A stretch of 63,719 bases of DNA from Lachnospiraceae bacterium (GTDB lineage: Bacteria > Bacillota > Clostridia > Lachnospirales > Lachnospiraceae), in assembly GCA_003979345.1 (NCBI GenBank), contig RYVZ01000020.1, positions 1 to 63,719 of the forward strand, read 5' to 3'. Numbering within the stretch: position 1 is the first letter of the stretch; the number at the start of each line of letters is the position of its first letter. The notes beneath the pieces are model-generated. The model was given only the letters and a program-made list of their open reading frames with translations. It had not been told where the DNA came from and did no database searches. The translations under genes and the position numbers were made by a program. Positions 35,556 through 44,562 of this stretch are shown here, one piece after another.

Positions 35556-36710
35556 ATGGGAAAAGAACAGACAAAAAAGATTATATGGCTCATGTGCGTT
35601 GGAGCCGCACTGCTTGCGGCAGCGCTTCATGTGGAGCAGATCGGCGGACTGCTGTTTCATCTGTGGGGCATGATTCTTCCGGTCGTGGTCGGTGCGGTCA
35701 TGGCGTTCGTGCTAAATGTGCCGATGCGTGGTTTTGAGGGGCTGTTAGCCAGACTGAACCGCAAAAAGCAACGACTGTCGGAAAACAGGATCCGGTTTAT
35801 CAGCATGTGGCTTACACTGATCAGCCTTTTGCTTGTGATCGTATTTGTTGCGATCCTGGCAATCCCGGAAGTGATCGCGTCTTTGAAGAGTCTGTTTACG
35901 GGTATCCAGCAGGCGATTCCCGGGATCATTGCCTTTGCCGAGGAGCATATCGATTCCGATTGGCTGACAGAAGAGGTCTTTAACCTTGACGCATTGCAGG
36001 AGGCGCTTTCCGATGAAAATATAAAAAATATGATCGTGAGCATCACGAACGGCGCTTATGACATTGCGGGAAAGGCGCTGACGATCGCGACTACCACGCT
36101 TGGAAATGTGTTATCGGTCAGCATGAGTCTGATCGTTGCGATCTACATGATGCTCAGCAAGAAAAAGCTTGGCATGCAGGCGAGGAAACTTCTTTATGCA
36201 TATTTGAAGGAGGAACACGCGGATAAAGTATGCGAAGTCGGCAGACTGGTCAATGCAACCTATGCGAAATTCCTTTCGGGACAGTGTGTGGAGGCATTCA
36301 TTGTCGCAGTTTTGCTATTTATCGCATTTACGGTCTTTCAGCTGCCCTATGCGAGTCTGATCGGCGTGCTTGCGGCGGTGTTGTCATTTATTCCCTATAT
36401 CGGCTCGTGGATCGCCTGCGCGGTCGGGGCGCTGCTTATCTGTATCATCAGTCCGTGGAAGGCTGTTTTATCCGTGGCCGTGTATCAGGTCGTTCAGTTC
36501 TTGGAGGGAAAGCTGATCTATCCGCGCGTGGTAGGCAGGTCGGTCGGGCTGCCACCCATTTATACGCTGCTTGCAGCACTGCTCGGCGGCAGCCTGTTCG
36601 GGATCGTGGGGATCATCTTTTTTATCCCGTTTGTGGCGGTCGTCTATGCGCTTGTGAGGGATCATGCGGACAGCCGGTTAGAGAAGAAAGGAAAAAAGAT
36701 AGAGGAATAG
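35556..36710 (+). CDS. AI-2E family transporter (PerM/YdiK-like)
   Basis: About 384 residues from ATG 35556 (MGKEQTKKII; the frame opens at 35493 but has no ribosome site). Seven or eight membrane helices with the typical C-terminal signature GVLAAVLSFIPYIGSWIACAVGALL, and PRVVGRSVGLPPIYTLLAALLGGSLFGIVG. Family members were linked to AI-2 export and in other cases to ion (Na+/H+) antiport; the substrate is not known. Monocistronic. Confidence 0.87.
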   Translation: MGKEQTKKIIWLMCVGAALLAAALHVEQIGGLLFHLWGMILPVVVGAVMAFVLNVPMRGFEGLLARLNRKKQRLSENRIRFISMWLTLISLLLVIVFVAILAIPEVIASLKSLFTGIQQAIPGIIAFAEEHIDSDWLTEEVFNLDALQEALSDENIKNMIVSITNGAYDIAGKALTIATTTLGNVLSVSMSLIVAIYMMLSKKKLGMQARKLLYAYLKEEHADKVCEVGRLVNATYAKFLSGQCVEAFIVAVLLFIAFTVFQLPYASLIGVLAAVLSFIPYIGSWIACAVGALLICIISPWKAVLSVAVYQVVQFLEGKLIYPRVVGRSVGLPPIYTLLAALLGGSLFGIVGIIFFIPFVAVVYALVRDHADSRLEKKGKKIEE

Positions 36711-36758
36711 GCGGGTGCGCTTATTCCTCTTTTTTATGAATCAGTATTTTGGTACTTG

Positions 36759-36802
36759 AAAGGATTCCATAGGAATCCTTTGATTCCATAGGAATTTTTT
36801 TT
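36759..36802 (+). terminator. Double terminator after the AI-2E transporter
   Basis: AAAGGATTCC-ATA-GGAATCCTTT is followed at once by a partial second copy (GATTCC...GGAATT) and eight T. Confidence 0.75.
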
Positions 36803-36813
36803 GTGTGCCTTTT

Positions 36814-37644
36814 TTAGAAAAAAGATAACTCTGCAAGGATTTTATCGGCAAGCTTGTCAATGGTGATGTCAGGTGTGCGGGTGACAAATTCTTCTGCGAG
36901 TTCAATGATTGGAATCAGGTAAAGGAAGCAGCCTCCACGGAAGCTGCTTTCGTGTTTCCATAGTTTTTTCAGAAGTTGATATAACAGTCGGTAAGAAAGA
37001 ACTTCGGGTACGATTCCTGAGATGAGAGCAGGGTATTCCGTGCCGAGATTTTGTGTGATCCTGCAGACAAGGTCGCGGTTCAGGATGACATCATAATGTT
37101 CGGACACGGTTTGGTAAAGGCATTTCATCATATGGGGGATGGTCCGTTCGTCCGCATATTCAAGACATTCGCTGTAAAGAACACGGTGGTAGGAAAGAAT
37201 TTGAAATTCGTTGGGGGAAAGACTGCAATCATCACGGAGCCGTACGACGGGCATAAGGATGCCCGTTTGCGAAAGCTTTAGGCGGCAGTCGTCGATGAGA
37301 GTGCAGTAATTTTGATCGGTATCGTTCAGAAATGCCTGTGTGAGATCAAGCCCGAATGTGAGGGACAAGGGTTCCTGAGAAACGCAGAGCTGTTTCATGA
37401 CTTCCTGATTGACCGTCTGACTGTGCGGGGACGGTGTTTCCTGATTTTGTATGCCAAGCAGCGAATCTGCACTGCAATGAAGAATCCGGCAGAGCGACTG
37501 TAAAAAGGTTGCATCCGGCAGGCTTAAGCCGCGCTCCCATTTGGAGACCGCCTGTGCCGTGATGCCCAGTCTGTCCGCAAGTTCTTCCTGCGTCATGTTT
37601 TGATTTTGTCTGAAAAAAGAAATCTGATTGCCCAGTGCATTCAT
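36814..37644 (-). CDS. XRE-family regulator with large C-terminal domain
   Basis: 276 residues. N-terminal helix-turn-helix (about 8-62: MTQEELADRLGITAQAVSKWERGLSLPD) followed by a helical domain of about 200 residues with no recognised family, resembling ligand-sensing or TPR-like regions of XRE regulators. ATG 37644 is preferred because GGAGGG precedes it; the frame opens at 37659. Divergent from the amidase operon, with the shared element 37767-37804 between them, so it is a candidate regulator of both that operon and the peptide cluster. Confidence 0.8.
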   Translation of the reverse strand: MNALGNQISFFRQNQNMTQEELADRLGITAQAVSKWERGLSLPDATFLQSLCRILHCSADSLLGIQNQETPSPHSQTVNQEVMKQLCVSQEPLSLTFGLDLTQAFLNDTDQNYCTLIDDCRLKLSQTGILMPVVRLRDDCSLSPNEFQILSYHRVLYSECLEYADERTIPHMMKCLYQTVSEHYDVILNRDLVCRITQNLGTEYPALISGIVPEVLSYRLLYQLLKKLWKHESSFRGGCFLYLIPIIELAEEFVTRTPDITIDKLADKILAELSFF

Positions 37645-37766
37645 TAAGGTGCCCTCCATTACTGTTTTTGGCTATATGGCATTGATGACTGCCTGTGTCA
37701 GTTACAGTATAAGAGGATTCTGCCTGTTTGTAAAACAACGTATCGTTTGGGTGCGGCTCAACGGGG

Positions 37767-37804
37767 AAGCAAGAGTTTACGGTTTCCCGAAAACGTCATG
37801 GTAT
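37767..37804 (+). promoter_or_regulatory. Shared upstream element, copy A
   Basis: 38-bp segment containing CCGAAAACGTCATG. It aligns without gaps to copy B at 40561-40598 at 30 of 38 positions. A likely promoter -10 region (TAGAATATAG) follows. Probable binding site of one regulator. Confidence 0.6.
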
Positions 37805-37834
37805 CTTATGCACATTATTTGTAGAATATAGTAT

Positions 37835-37860
37835 TATAGAACAAATGAAAGGGTTCTATA
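37835..37860 (+). promoter_or_regulatory. Inverted repeat in the amidase leader
   Basis: TATAGAAC and GTTCTATA with a ten-base loop, about 100 bases before the start codon. Possible operator or mRNA hairpin. Confidence 0.4.
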
Positions 37861-37962
37861 AAGAGGCATTCAAAAGATAAAAGCCAGTCATTATAATGAC
37901 GGGGCAGGGTGATGATAACTTCTAAACATATACTTTATGATTCGAGAGGAGGGACAAATCAT

Positions 37963-38553
37963 ATGAAGAAGAGTGCAAAAGTAATAATCATGGCATTGTT
38001 GTCTGCAAGTATGCTGCTGGGTACGGTACAAACCGGTCTTGCACAACAGCTAAATGAAGATAATGCTGAAATCCGGACAGCAGAAGTTGAGAGCGAGATT
38101 GAATATGCGGTAACAGATAAATTTTCTGAATATTATATGATCGATGATGCCTTGTTAACGTTATGCGGCGTTCATACTGCCCAAGGACGGACTGAATATT
38201 ACTACAAGGTGCAATTATCAGCGACGCTCCGCTATACAGCGGTAGAAGAAATGGATTATTTTCAGGGACTGGCTGATGCAGCAGGAATTGATTTAGAAGG
38301 GGCAGGAACGTTTTCGTGCATTAGCAGATCAGCGGACGATATAAGTGCGGGACTACAGCCGTACGCGTCAGCTGTTTTCAATTATCTTGATGAGGAGTAT
38401 GAGAAATTAGACGCTTATATAGGAAAACAGCAGATGATTCCGATTTATATGAAAGCAGTTGTCAATGAGTATGATTATGTAGAGTTGTTTAGGATGCAGG
38501 GGATGAATATGCTCCTTTTGAAGAATTTTCCCTTGGTACAAGAGATGAATTGA
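37963..38553 (+). CDS. Secreted protein, N-terminal half of a frameshifted amidase
   Basis: ATG 37963 follows GAGGAGGG and starts a signal peptide (MKKSAKVIIMALLSASMLL ... GLAQ). The mature part is an N-terminal domain of about 170 residues of alpha/beta character (KFSEYYMIDDALLTLCGVH), as found ahead of Amidase_6 domains. The natural reading frame ends at the run GGGG (38499-38502): with one more G it would continue QGDEYAPFEEFSLGTRDELKS and join the next frame. In its present form the chain ends in 18 unrelated residues at 38553. So this is probably one gene with 38550-39113, broken or miscalled. Confidence 0.75.
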   Translation: MKKSAKVIIMALLSASMLLGTVQTGLAQQLNEDNAEIRTAEVESEIEYAVTDKFSEYYMIDDALLTLCGVHTAQGRTEYYYKVQLSATLRYTAVEEMDYFQGLADAAGIDLEGAGTFSCISRSADDISAGLQPYASAVFNYLDEEYEKLDAYIGKQQMIPIYMKAVVNEYDYVELFRMQGMNMLLLKNFPLVQEMN

Positions 38554-39113
38554 AATCAGTTGGCACATCATGCATGACAGAAGAAATGGAAGAAACTGCT
38601 TTGGCTTGTAACAATGACATCATGTTGGCGGAGGCGAATGCCGCGAGAGCGAGCAGCGAGGCGAATGCCGTGTTTTATATGATTGGATATTCATCCAATC
38701 CGACAGTATGTGATTATTGCGGCGGGGCATGTAATGCAATCAGGGACCGCTCAAAGTGGAATACATCTGCCTATCCGATAGATTACGGTCATAATGATTG
38801 TGCTGATTATGTATCACAGGCATTAAAGCACGCAGGGTTCGCTACGGATGATAATTGGGCGTATAATAATGGAAAAAATACATGGACAAGTGTTAATGCA
38901 CTGATAAATTATATGCTTTCTAAAGGGCGCATTGGCATGGCACCGTCGGGAGTGATCAAAGTAGGTTATTTAGCGGCAAATTCCGGTCATATTATGATGG
39001 TTACGGCTTTTGACGGAGTGAGTTATCGCTATAGCGCCCATACGAGAGACCGGCGGGATGCGGCGATGACGCTGGGAAGTGATTACAAATATTACAATGT
39101 CAACTATCAGTGA
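38493..39113 (+). CDS. Amidase_6-type domain, C-terminal half of the frameshifted gene
   Basis: Open from 38493; a TTG at 38550 is the first possible start but has no ribosome site, which argues that it is not a separate gene. The domain matches the putative amidase family (PF12671 type): GHNDCADYVSQALKHAGF with the presumed catalytic Cys, TWTSVNALINYML, then SGHIMMVTAFDG with His and YSAHTRDRRD. Such domains are thought to cleave peptide or cell-wall amide bonds outside the cell. Without the upstream signal peptide it could not be secreted. Confidence 0.72.
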   Translation, partial: DAGDEYAPFEEFSLGTRDELKSVGTSCMTEEMEETALACNNDIMLAEANAARASSEANAVFYMIGYSSNPTVCDYCGGACNAIRDRSKWNTSAYPIDYGHNDCADYVSQALKHAGFATDDNWAYNNGKNTWTSVNALINYMLSKGRIGMAPSGVIKVGYLAANSGHIMMVTAFDGVSYRYSAHTRDRRDAAMTLGSDYKYYNVNYQ

Positions 39114-39127
39114 AGGAGAAGGTATTT

Positions 39128-40282
39128 ATGAAAAGATTATATTGGAAGTATGGCGTTTTTTTGCTTGCGGTGCTCTTTCTGACTGCCTGCGGCAAAAAAG
39201 AACCGGAATCAACCGCAAATATGCAGACGCCTGCGGCTGTAGCTCCGGATGATAGCAGCAGCGAAACAAAAGAAAATGGAAATACGGCGGGCGAAGGCGC
39301 AGAGACGGGAAAACCGGAACAGTCTGATGAAGAATCTGTGGAACCAACCGCAGAAGCGGGCGGGGAGATACCGGGACAGTCGACAGAGACACCCGAAGGG
39401 GGCGAATCGGAGCCTCCTGTAGAAGGCGCGGGACAGGGAGGTAATCGGGTCATCAACGATTTGTCGTCCGGAGAATGGGAACAGATCGAACAGAACGAGG
39501 CGGTTCTAAAATTCCGTGACGGAGACGGGGGATATTTGTATGTCGATCCGGAGGCAGGACTGGTGTATCATCAGGAGATCTATGCGCACGAGAGGGAGGA
39601 AGGTTCGGAGGTTCCCTATTTTCATCCGCAGTACAGCTCCAAGAGTGATGATACGATGTTCGCGGAAAGCGCGGACGAAGGCGGGGGACAGCGGTATGAT
39701 GTGTATGTCGGAAAAGAGTTGATGATCAGGAATCTGTCGATCGACGCGGAAGAAATGCACAACGCTGAGAATGAATACGGCGATGACGTCACATTAGATG
39801 TATGTTATGATGCGGACGCACAGGAGGTTCTTCTGATGACATGGCATGAGGATTCTGAGAAAAAAGAAAAAGGATTTATGATTTACCATGCATCCGTTCG
39901 TGACGACTGTATGCAACCGTTCCGGTTTTATCCGGTTCTGACAGGGGAAGCATATCAGGAGCTTGTTGTCCCAGACTGGATATGGTCGGCGCTCCTGACC
40001 CCGGAGGCGATTTATTATGACATTCTGCCTGTGCTGCGGATCGACAGGGAGACAGGGAATGTTACTGAGTGGGGGCTTACGGAAGAGGCATATACGCAAA
40101 TGGATGAAACGAATCATCCGATACGTCATCTGGGAAGGACCGTGGCAGGAGACGGGTATATAATGACGATCGTGCCGAACCCCGATCCGGCGTTTGAAGA
40201 TATGCCGGAAAATACGGTCGACACCTATTTGGTCTATACAGAGGTTGGAGAACTTGTGTGCATGATACCGAATATGCATTAG
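39128..40282 (+). CDS. Acidic lipoprotein of unknown function
   Basis: 384 residues from ATG 39128 with AAGGAGAAGG upstream, 15 bases after the amidase stop. Signal MKRLYWKYGVFLLAVLFLTAC gives lipidation at Cys21. Next is an acidic Pro/Glu/Ser/Gly linker (about residues 25-105), then a folded region of about 280 residues, Asp/Glu-rich, with many short beta-strands (DGGYLYVDPEAGLVYHQEIY, TLDVCYDADAQEVLLMTWH). I recognise no family. Probably in one operon with the split amidase; could be its surface partner. Confidence 0.7.
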   Translation: MKRLYWKYGVFLLAVLFLTACGKKEPESTANMQTPAAVAPDDSSSETKENGNTAGEGAETGKPEQSDEESVEPTAEAGGEIPGQSTETPEGGESEPPVEGAGQGGNRVINDLSSGEWEQIEQNEAVLKFRDGDGGYLYVDPEAGLVYHQEIYAHEREEGSEVPYFHPQYSSKSDDTMFAESADEGGGQRYDVYVGKELMIRNLSIDAEEMHNAENEYGDDVTLDVCYDADAQEVLLMTWHEDSEKKEKGFMIYHASVRDDCMQPFRFYPVLTGEAYQELVVPDWIWSALLTPEAIYYDILPVLRIDRETGNVTEWGLTEEAYTQMDETNHPIRHLGRTVAGDGYIMTIVPNPDPAFEDMPENTVDTYLVYTEVGELVCMIPNMH

Positions 40283-40404
40283 GTCTGCAGGTGGCTGTGT
40301 ATTGGGTTTCAATTTTTTATTTGCGCAGGCAAGTGTGAAAACTTCGTATTTATTGCTTGTACCGCCATAAGCGGCATAACTGGAAGGCGAAAAATGAGTA
40401 AAAC

Positions 40405-40445
40405 GGCAGGATGAATCTCATAGAGGTTCTCCTGCCGTTTTTTAT
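40405..40445 (+). terminator. Terminator, left copy of a 41-bp flanking repeat
   Basis: ACGGCAGGA / TCCTGCCGT stem followed by T6. The 41 bp match 47641-47681 at 37 positions in the same orientation. Confidence 0.85.
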
Positions 40446-40560
40446 CAGTTGCTTGTGAAAAGCGACTTGTTTGGACGTGACTCAACGAAAGGTATCTTCT
40501 AGTGTATATGTATGGGTATGACAAAGCTTGTTAGGATTATGATTTAATAGTACAACAGAA

Positions 40561-40598
40561 AAGCGAGAGTTCTTAATTTTCCGAAAACGTCATGTTAT
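40561..40598 (+). promoter_or_regulatory. Shared upstream element, copy B
   Basis: Contains CCGAAAACGTCATG and matches copy A at 37767-37804 (30 of 38). It lies directly upstream of the probable promoter of the radical SAM cluster, about 235 bases before its first gene. Confidence 0.6.
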
Positions 40599-40832
40599 TT
40601 TTTGCGTGCTTAATATATAAAAATCATAGGGAAAAATGAAAACATGCTGAAAACCTAGCGATTTTTAAGACATTAAATGAATATGAACGTTCGGGTTGAA
40701 AAATTTCGTTGTTGAAATAGCTACAGTTGACTGTTTATATAGAATGTTCTTTTGCTTTTAGGGTTGTTTCATAGATGTTGGAATTTGAAAATTATAGCAA
40801 TAAATGGATACATAAAAAGAAGAAACGAAGGC

Positions 40833-42665
40833 ATGAGAAAAATGGGAAAAATTGTGTTGGTAAATGCCGTTTATTTTAATGCATTTGATAACTTTCATAT
40901 TGGACAATTTATATTAAGGGACATACTGAAAAAAGAATATGATGTGTCTTGTATAAACTTTGATTATCTAAATAAAGCTGGTGAAATTACTTATACGGAA
41001 GAACTCGCCCAAAATATAACTATAATGGGAGATTATATCTTAAACCTTGAGCCAGATATTGTTGGATTTTATACAATATGTAATGCATTCATTGTTGCTA
41101 TAAAATTGGGTGAGTATATTAAAAGCAAGAATCGGGATATTAGTGTGTTTTTTGGTGGACCGCAGGCAACCGTTACATATAAGGAATGTTTGGAAGCGTT
41201 TTCGTTTTTGGATGCAGTATGTCTTGGCGAATCAGAATACACGATTGAGCCTTTTATTGATGCACTATTACATGGAGAGAGTTTAGATGACATCAAGGGA
41301 ATTGCGTATAAAGATGAAGGCAGAAATAAAGTAGTTGTTAATGCATGTAATCAGATGATTGAGAGGAAGGATTTAGAAAAATTTATTGTATATGACTATA
41401 GACCATTTGAAGTGAACAGTGAAGATTTTTTAAGTATAGAAGGTGGACGGGGATGTCCGTTTGCGTGTGCTTTTTGTACGACGAGCGAATTTTGGGGAAG
41501 ATCTTATCGGGTTAAGCCAACAGATGTTATTGTTGCAGAGATGAAAAAGGATTTTGAAATATATGGTGTACATAAATTTGGAATACAACATGATATGTTT
41601 ACGGCAGATAGAAATTTTATGATTGAGTTTTGCGAGAAATTAATTGAAAATAAAAATATGTTTGAGTGGACATGTTCGTCTAGAATTGATGTACTTGATT
41701 TTGAGCTTATAGACATTATGAAAATGGCAAATTGTACTGGCATATATATGGGAATTGAAACCGGGTCTCCACGAATGCAAAAAATAATTAATAAAAACTT
41801 AGTGTTAGATCATAGCATGGAAATTATAGAATATATTAAGAATACGGCGACAATAGGTATGACACTATCTTTTATTTATTGCTTTCCGGACGAGCAGATT
41901 TTAGATTTTAGAGAGACTATAGATTTTATCGAAAAATTACTGATGATGGGTGTGACAGATGTTCAATTGCATCGATTTATGCCACTGCCGGGCACACCAG
42001 AAACAAAGAAAGTGATTAATAGGTTGTACTTTGATAAGAGTACGGTTGAAGCTACACTAAATAATATTCATTTTAATGAAATTGAGTCATTGATCTTAAA
42101 ATATCCGGGTATGTTTAGTCAATATTATACGTTTGATTCAGAAGTAAGAACGAAATATAAACGGTTTGACTATTTAATAGAAATTATCACGGCTACAAGT
42201 GATTTTTATTTTACATCTTTTAGGTATTTGATAATGAAAGATGGGTTAGAAGGTCTTTATATTAAGATGAGTTCTGTTTTGGAAATATTATATGTTGAAT
42301 TGCAAGAGCGCAATATCGCAGAAAGAATGAAAAACGAAGCATATCATTTACTGAAACGTATAGATAAAGTACTTTCACCGTTTCTAAAAAGGGAAATGGT
42401 GTACAAAAAAGAACCATTGCTGGTGGAAATCTATCGATATGAAAGTATGAAAGTGACATATTTTCTAAACAGTGGTGACAAGCCGATTATTTTGAGATTC
42501 TCTGTTAATATAGATATGGCGATATCAGACTTGATGTTGAGTGAGGAAGAGTATTATATAAAATATTGGAAAAAAGGAGACCGCGTAATTACGACCCATG
42601 TATTACCATCAAGGAGAAAAACAAAGATTATTATGGGAGGAGATAAATGCACTATACAGAGATAG
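40833..42665 (+). CDS. B12-binding-domain radical SAM enzyme
   Basis: 610 residues from ATG 40833 (GAAGG upstream; frame opens at 40752). Residues about 1-165 form a cobalamin-binding Rossmann-like domain (IVLVNAVYFNAF ... DIVGFYTICNAF ... FFGGPQATVTYKE); the radical SAM cluster motif CPFACAFC has C208, C212 and C215; MGIETGSPRMQKIINKN and PLPGTPE are typical of this class. The last 200 residues match no domain I know. Class B enzymes methylate unreactive carbons or rearrange them; in this setting a peptide modification is inferred. Strongly AT-rich. Overlaps the next gene by 19 bases. Confidence 0.85.
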   Translation: MRKMGKIVLVNAVYFNAFDNFHIGQFILRDILKKEYDVSCINFDYLNKAGEITYTEELAQNITIMGDYILNLEPDIVGFYTICNAFIVAIKLGEYIKSKNRDISVFFGGPQATVTYKECLEAFSFLDAVCLGESEYTIEPFIDALLHGESLDDIKGIAYKDEGRNKVVVNACNQMIERKDLEKFIVYDYRPFEVNSEDFLSIEGGRGCPFACAFCTTSEFWGRSYRVKPTDVIVAEMKKDFEIYGVHKFGIQHDMFTADRNFMIEFCEKLIENKNMFEWTCSSRIDVLDFELIDIMKMANCTGIYMGIETGSPRMQKIINKNLVLDHSMEIIEYIKNTATIGMTLSFIYCFPDEQILDFRETIDFIEKLLMMGVTDVQLHRFMPLPGTPETKKVINRLYFDKSTVEATLNNIHFNEIESLILKYPGMFSQYYTFDSEVRTKYKRFDYLIEIITATSDFYFTSFRYLIMKDGLEGLYIKMSSVLEILYVELQERNIAERMKNEAYHLLKRIDKVLSPFLKREMVYKKEPLLVEIYRYESMKVTYFLNSGDKPIILRFSVNIDMAISDLMLSEEEYYIKYWKKGDRVITTHVLPSRRKTKIIMGGDKCTIQR

Positions 42666-43606
42666 CAGTTGCCTTGGGAAATAAATGTAACGCAGAATGC
42701 CGAATGTGCTGTTTTTCTGCAAATAATTTAGGCAACAAGCAGTTGAATTTATCCGTAATAAGTGATTTTCTAAAAACGGCGGAAAAGGTAGAGGAGATTT
42801 CAACAATTCATTTCACAGGCGGAGAGGCTTTTTTATACTATGACATGCTTTTGATATTGGTAGAACTATGCAATAAAATAGGGAAAAAAGCAACGGTTAT
42901 AACAAATGCTTTTTGGGCCAAAGATGAATATACGTCATGTCAGAAGCTGTATCAATTAAAGGAAGCTGGATTATACGCAATTGGTGTTAGTTATGATCAA
43001 TATCATGCAGAATTTGTACCGGCAGAATATATTAGAAATGTGATACGTGTTGCAAAAAAAGTTGGATTAAAACCTTCAATACAAGTCACGATTGCAGAAA
43101 AATCAAAAAATGGATATTGGTTGGATGAATTAGGATGTGATTTGGTCGATGTGATTGTCAATTTTATTGCATGTGATAATGTTGGGAGAGCGCTGGATTA
43201 TATTAGTGAGGATGCGTATATCAGACGTACCAAGCCGCATGGATGTGTTTGTAGAAAGGGGGGAGTTTTTAGTGTTTTGTTTGATGGTACAGTTTGGCCA
43301 TGTTGCTCGCCTGTTGTATATCATACGGATCTATGTATAGGTAATATTTATAATGAATTGCATACTGTTAACGATGCGTTGGAAGGAATGCAAAAAAATC
43401 CTGTTTTAAAAGTATTAAGAAATAAGGGCTTTGATTACTTTTTAGATATTATTAAGAAAAATAGACTATTTGAGATACCAAATGAAATTATTTCCTCATG
43501 TGAATTGTGTCGGATGTTATTTTCTAATAATCAATTAAAAGTGTTAGAACCTTTTCTATACGAGAAACTAGTGAACGACAACGAGTGCGTAAAATATGAA
43601 TTATAA
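42647..43606 (+). CDS. YydG/EpeE-like radical SAM peptide epimerase, first copy
   Basis: 319 residues. Cluster motif CNAECRMC (C14, C18, C21), glycine motif HFTGGEAFLYYD, then NAFWAKDE and SYDQYHAEFV, VCRKGG (C202), DGTVWPCCSP (C219, C220) and a C-terminal VLRNKGFDYFLDII plus SSCELC (C285, C288). This layout closely follows B. subtilis YydG (EpeE), which turns L-Val and L-Ile of its peptide into D-forms; I rely on memory of that family. Cys upstream of the CCSP motif is a candidate hydrogen donor. GGGAGG precedes ATG 42647. Overlaps its paralogue by 11 bases. Confidence 0.82.
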   Translation: MHYTEIAVALGNKCNAECRMCCFSANNLGNKQLNLSVISDFLKTAEKVEEISTIHFTGGEAFLYYDMLLILVELCNKIGKKATVITNAFWAKDEYTSCQKLYQLKEAGLYAIGVSYDQYHAEFVPAEYIRNVIRVAKKVGLKPSIQVTIAEKSKNGYWLDELGCDLVDVIVNFIACDNVGRALDYISEDAYIRRTKPHGCVCRKGGVFSVLFDGTVWPCCSPVVYHTDLCIGNIYNELHTVNDALEGMQKNPVLKVLRNKGFDYFLDIIKKNRLFEIPNEIISSCELCRMLFSNNQLKVLEPFLYEKLVNDNECVKYEL

Positions 43607-44519
43607 TACGATAGGGATATCACTAAATAAACGCTGCACAGCCCAATGTAAAATTTGTTGTGTTTCAGCACGCAAATACGAAACTAATGAATTATCTGTG
43701 GAATTGATAGAACGATATCTTCAAGATTTGAAAAATATTGATGTAATTAAAATGGTTTGTTTTTCAGGGGGAGAGGTATTTTTAGATTATCCAAAGCTGT
43801 TGCGGCTAGTAAAGTATGTTCATGGTTGCTTGAAGCAGACATCTTTGGTGACGAACTGTTTTTGGGCAAATACCTATACATTTACTTTTAACAGATTAAA
43901 GGAACTTGCAGATAATGGATTGGATGAGTTAACAATTAGTTATGACAGATTCCATGGGGAATTTATTAAGCTATCGAATATTAAGAATGTATTAAAAGCG
44001 TGTCATAAACTTTGTATGCCGGTAACAATTCAGTCTGTTATGATGATGCATTCAAAAAATGCGGAATGGATCAATGATTTAACGTCTTATTTGCAAGATG
44101 TTAGTATTCAATATGTTCCCGCTTATCCGGTAGGGGAAGCAGAGAAACATTTTGCTCATGAATGTTTTATTCGCGACGTAGGTAAGAGGGGGCGTTTTTG
44201 TAGAAAAAATGGAGCGTTTTCCGTTGAGAATGACGGAACAATTTATCCATGTTGTTCGCCATACATTGTAAAGACAGACCTCAAAATAGGAAGTATAGAG
44301 GATATGACATTAGGTGATACCTATAGAAAGTTGGAAAGGAATATGATATTGTATGTGCTCAGAAATTATGGCTTTGATTTTTTTATATCTGCGGCTGAGG
44401 ATTTAGGCATAAAAATACCCGATAAATTGATATCATCTTGTGAACTATGCGCAATACTTTTCAACAAGAACCATGTTAGAAGATTTATTCCTTATGTAAA
44501 ACGTTTTTGTGAGCAATAA
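43596..44519 (+). CDS. YydG/EpeE-like radical SAM peptide epimerase, second copy
   Basis: 307 residues, paralogue of the preceding gene with the same landmarks: CTAQCKIC (C14, C18, C21), CFSGGEVFLDYP, NCFWAN, SYDRFHGEF, FCRKNG, DGTIYPCCSP, VLRNYGFDFFI, SSCELC. The two differ over much of their length, so they probably act on different sites of the peptide or on different steps. Translationally coupled to the first copy; the precursor gene begins 44 bases after its stop. AT-rich like the rest of the cluster. Confidence 0.82.
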   Translation: MNYNTIGISLNKRCTAQCKICCVSARKYETNELSVELIERYLQDLKNIDVIKMVCFSGGEVFLDYPKLLRLVKYVHGCLKQTSLVTNCFWANTYTFTFNRLKELADNGLDELTISYDRFHGEFIKLSNIKNVLKACHKLCMPVTIQSVMMMHSKNAEWINDLTSYLQDVSIQYVPAYPVGEAEKHFAHECFIRDVGKRGRFCRKNGAFSVENDGTIYPCCSPYIVKTDLKIGSIEDMTLGDTYRKLERNMILYVLRNYGFDFFISAAEDLGIKIPDKLISSCELCAILFNKNHVRRFIPYVKRFCEQ

Positions 44520-44562
44520 AATATTATTTAGCAATCTAAATACGCAGAATAAGAAGGGAGAC

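Larger units (their letters stand above)
40283..40832. other. Leader region of the peptide cluster
   Basis: 550 bp with no credible ORF. It contains the left terminator repeat (40405-40445), shared element B (40561-40598) and a probable -10 box (TATATA near 40614) for the peptide operon. Confidence 0.5.

Noticed and set aside
40283..40832. Searched for a second precursor peptide ahead of the B12 radical SAM gene
   Set aside because: Only very short frames without ribosome sites or a GG leader.
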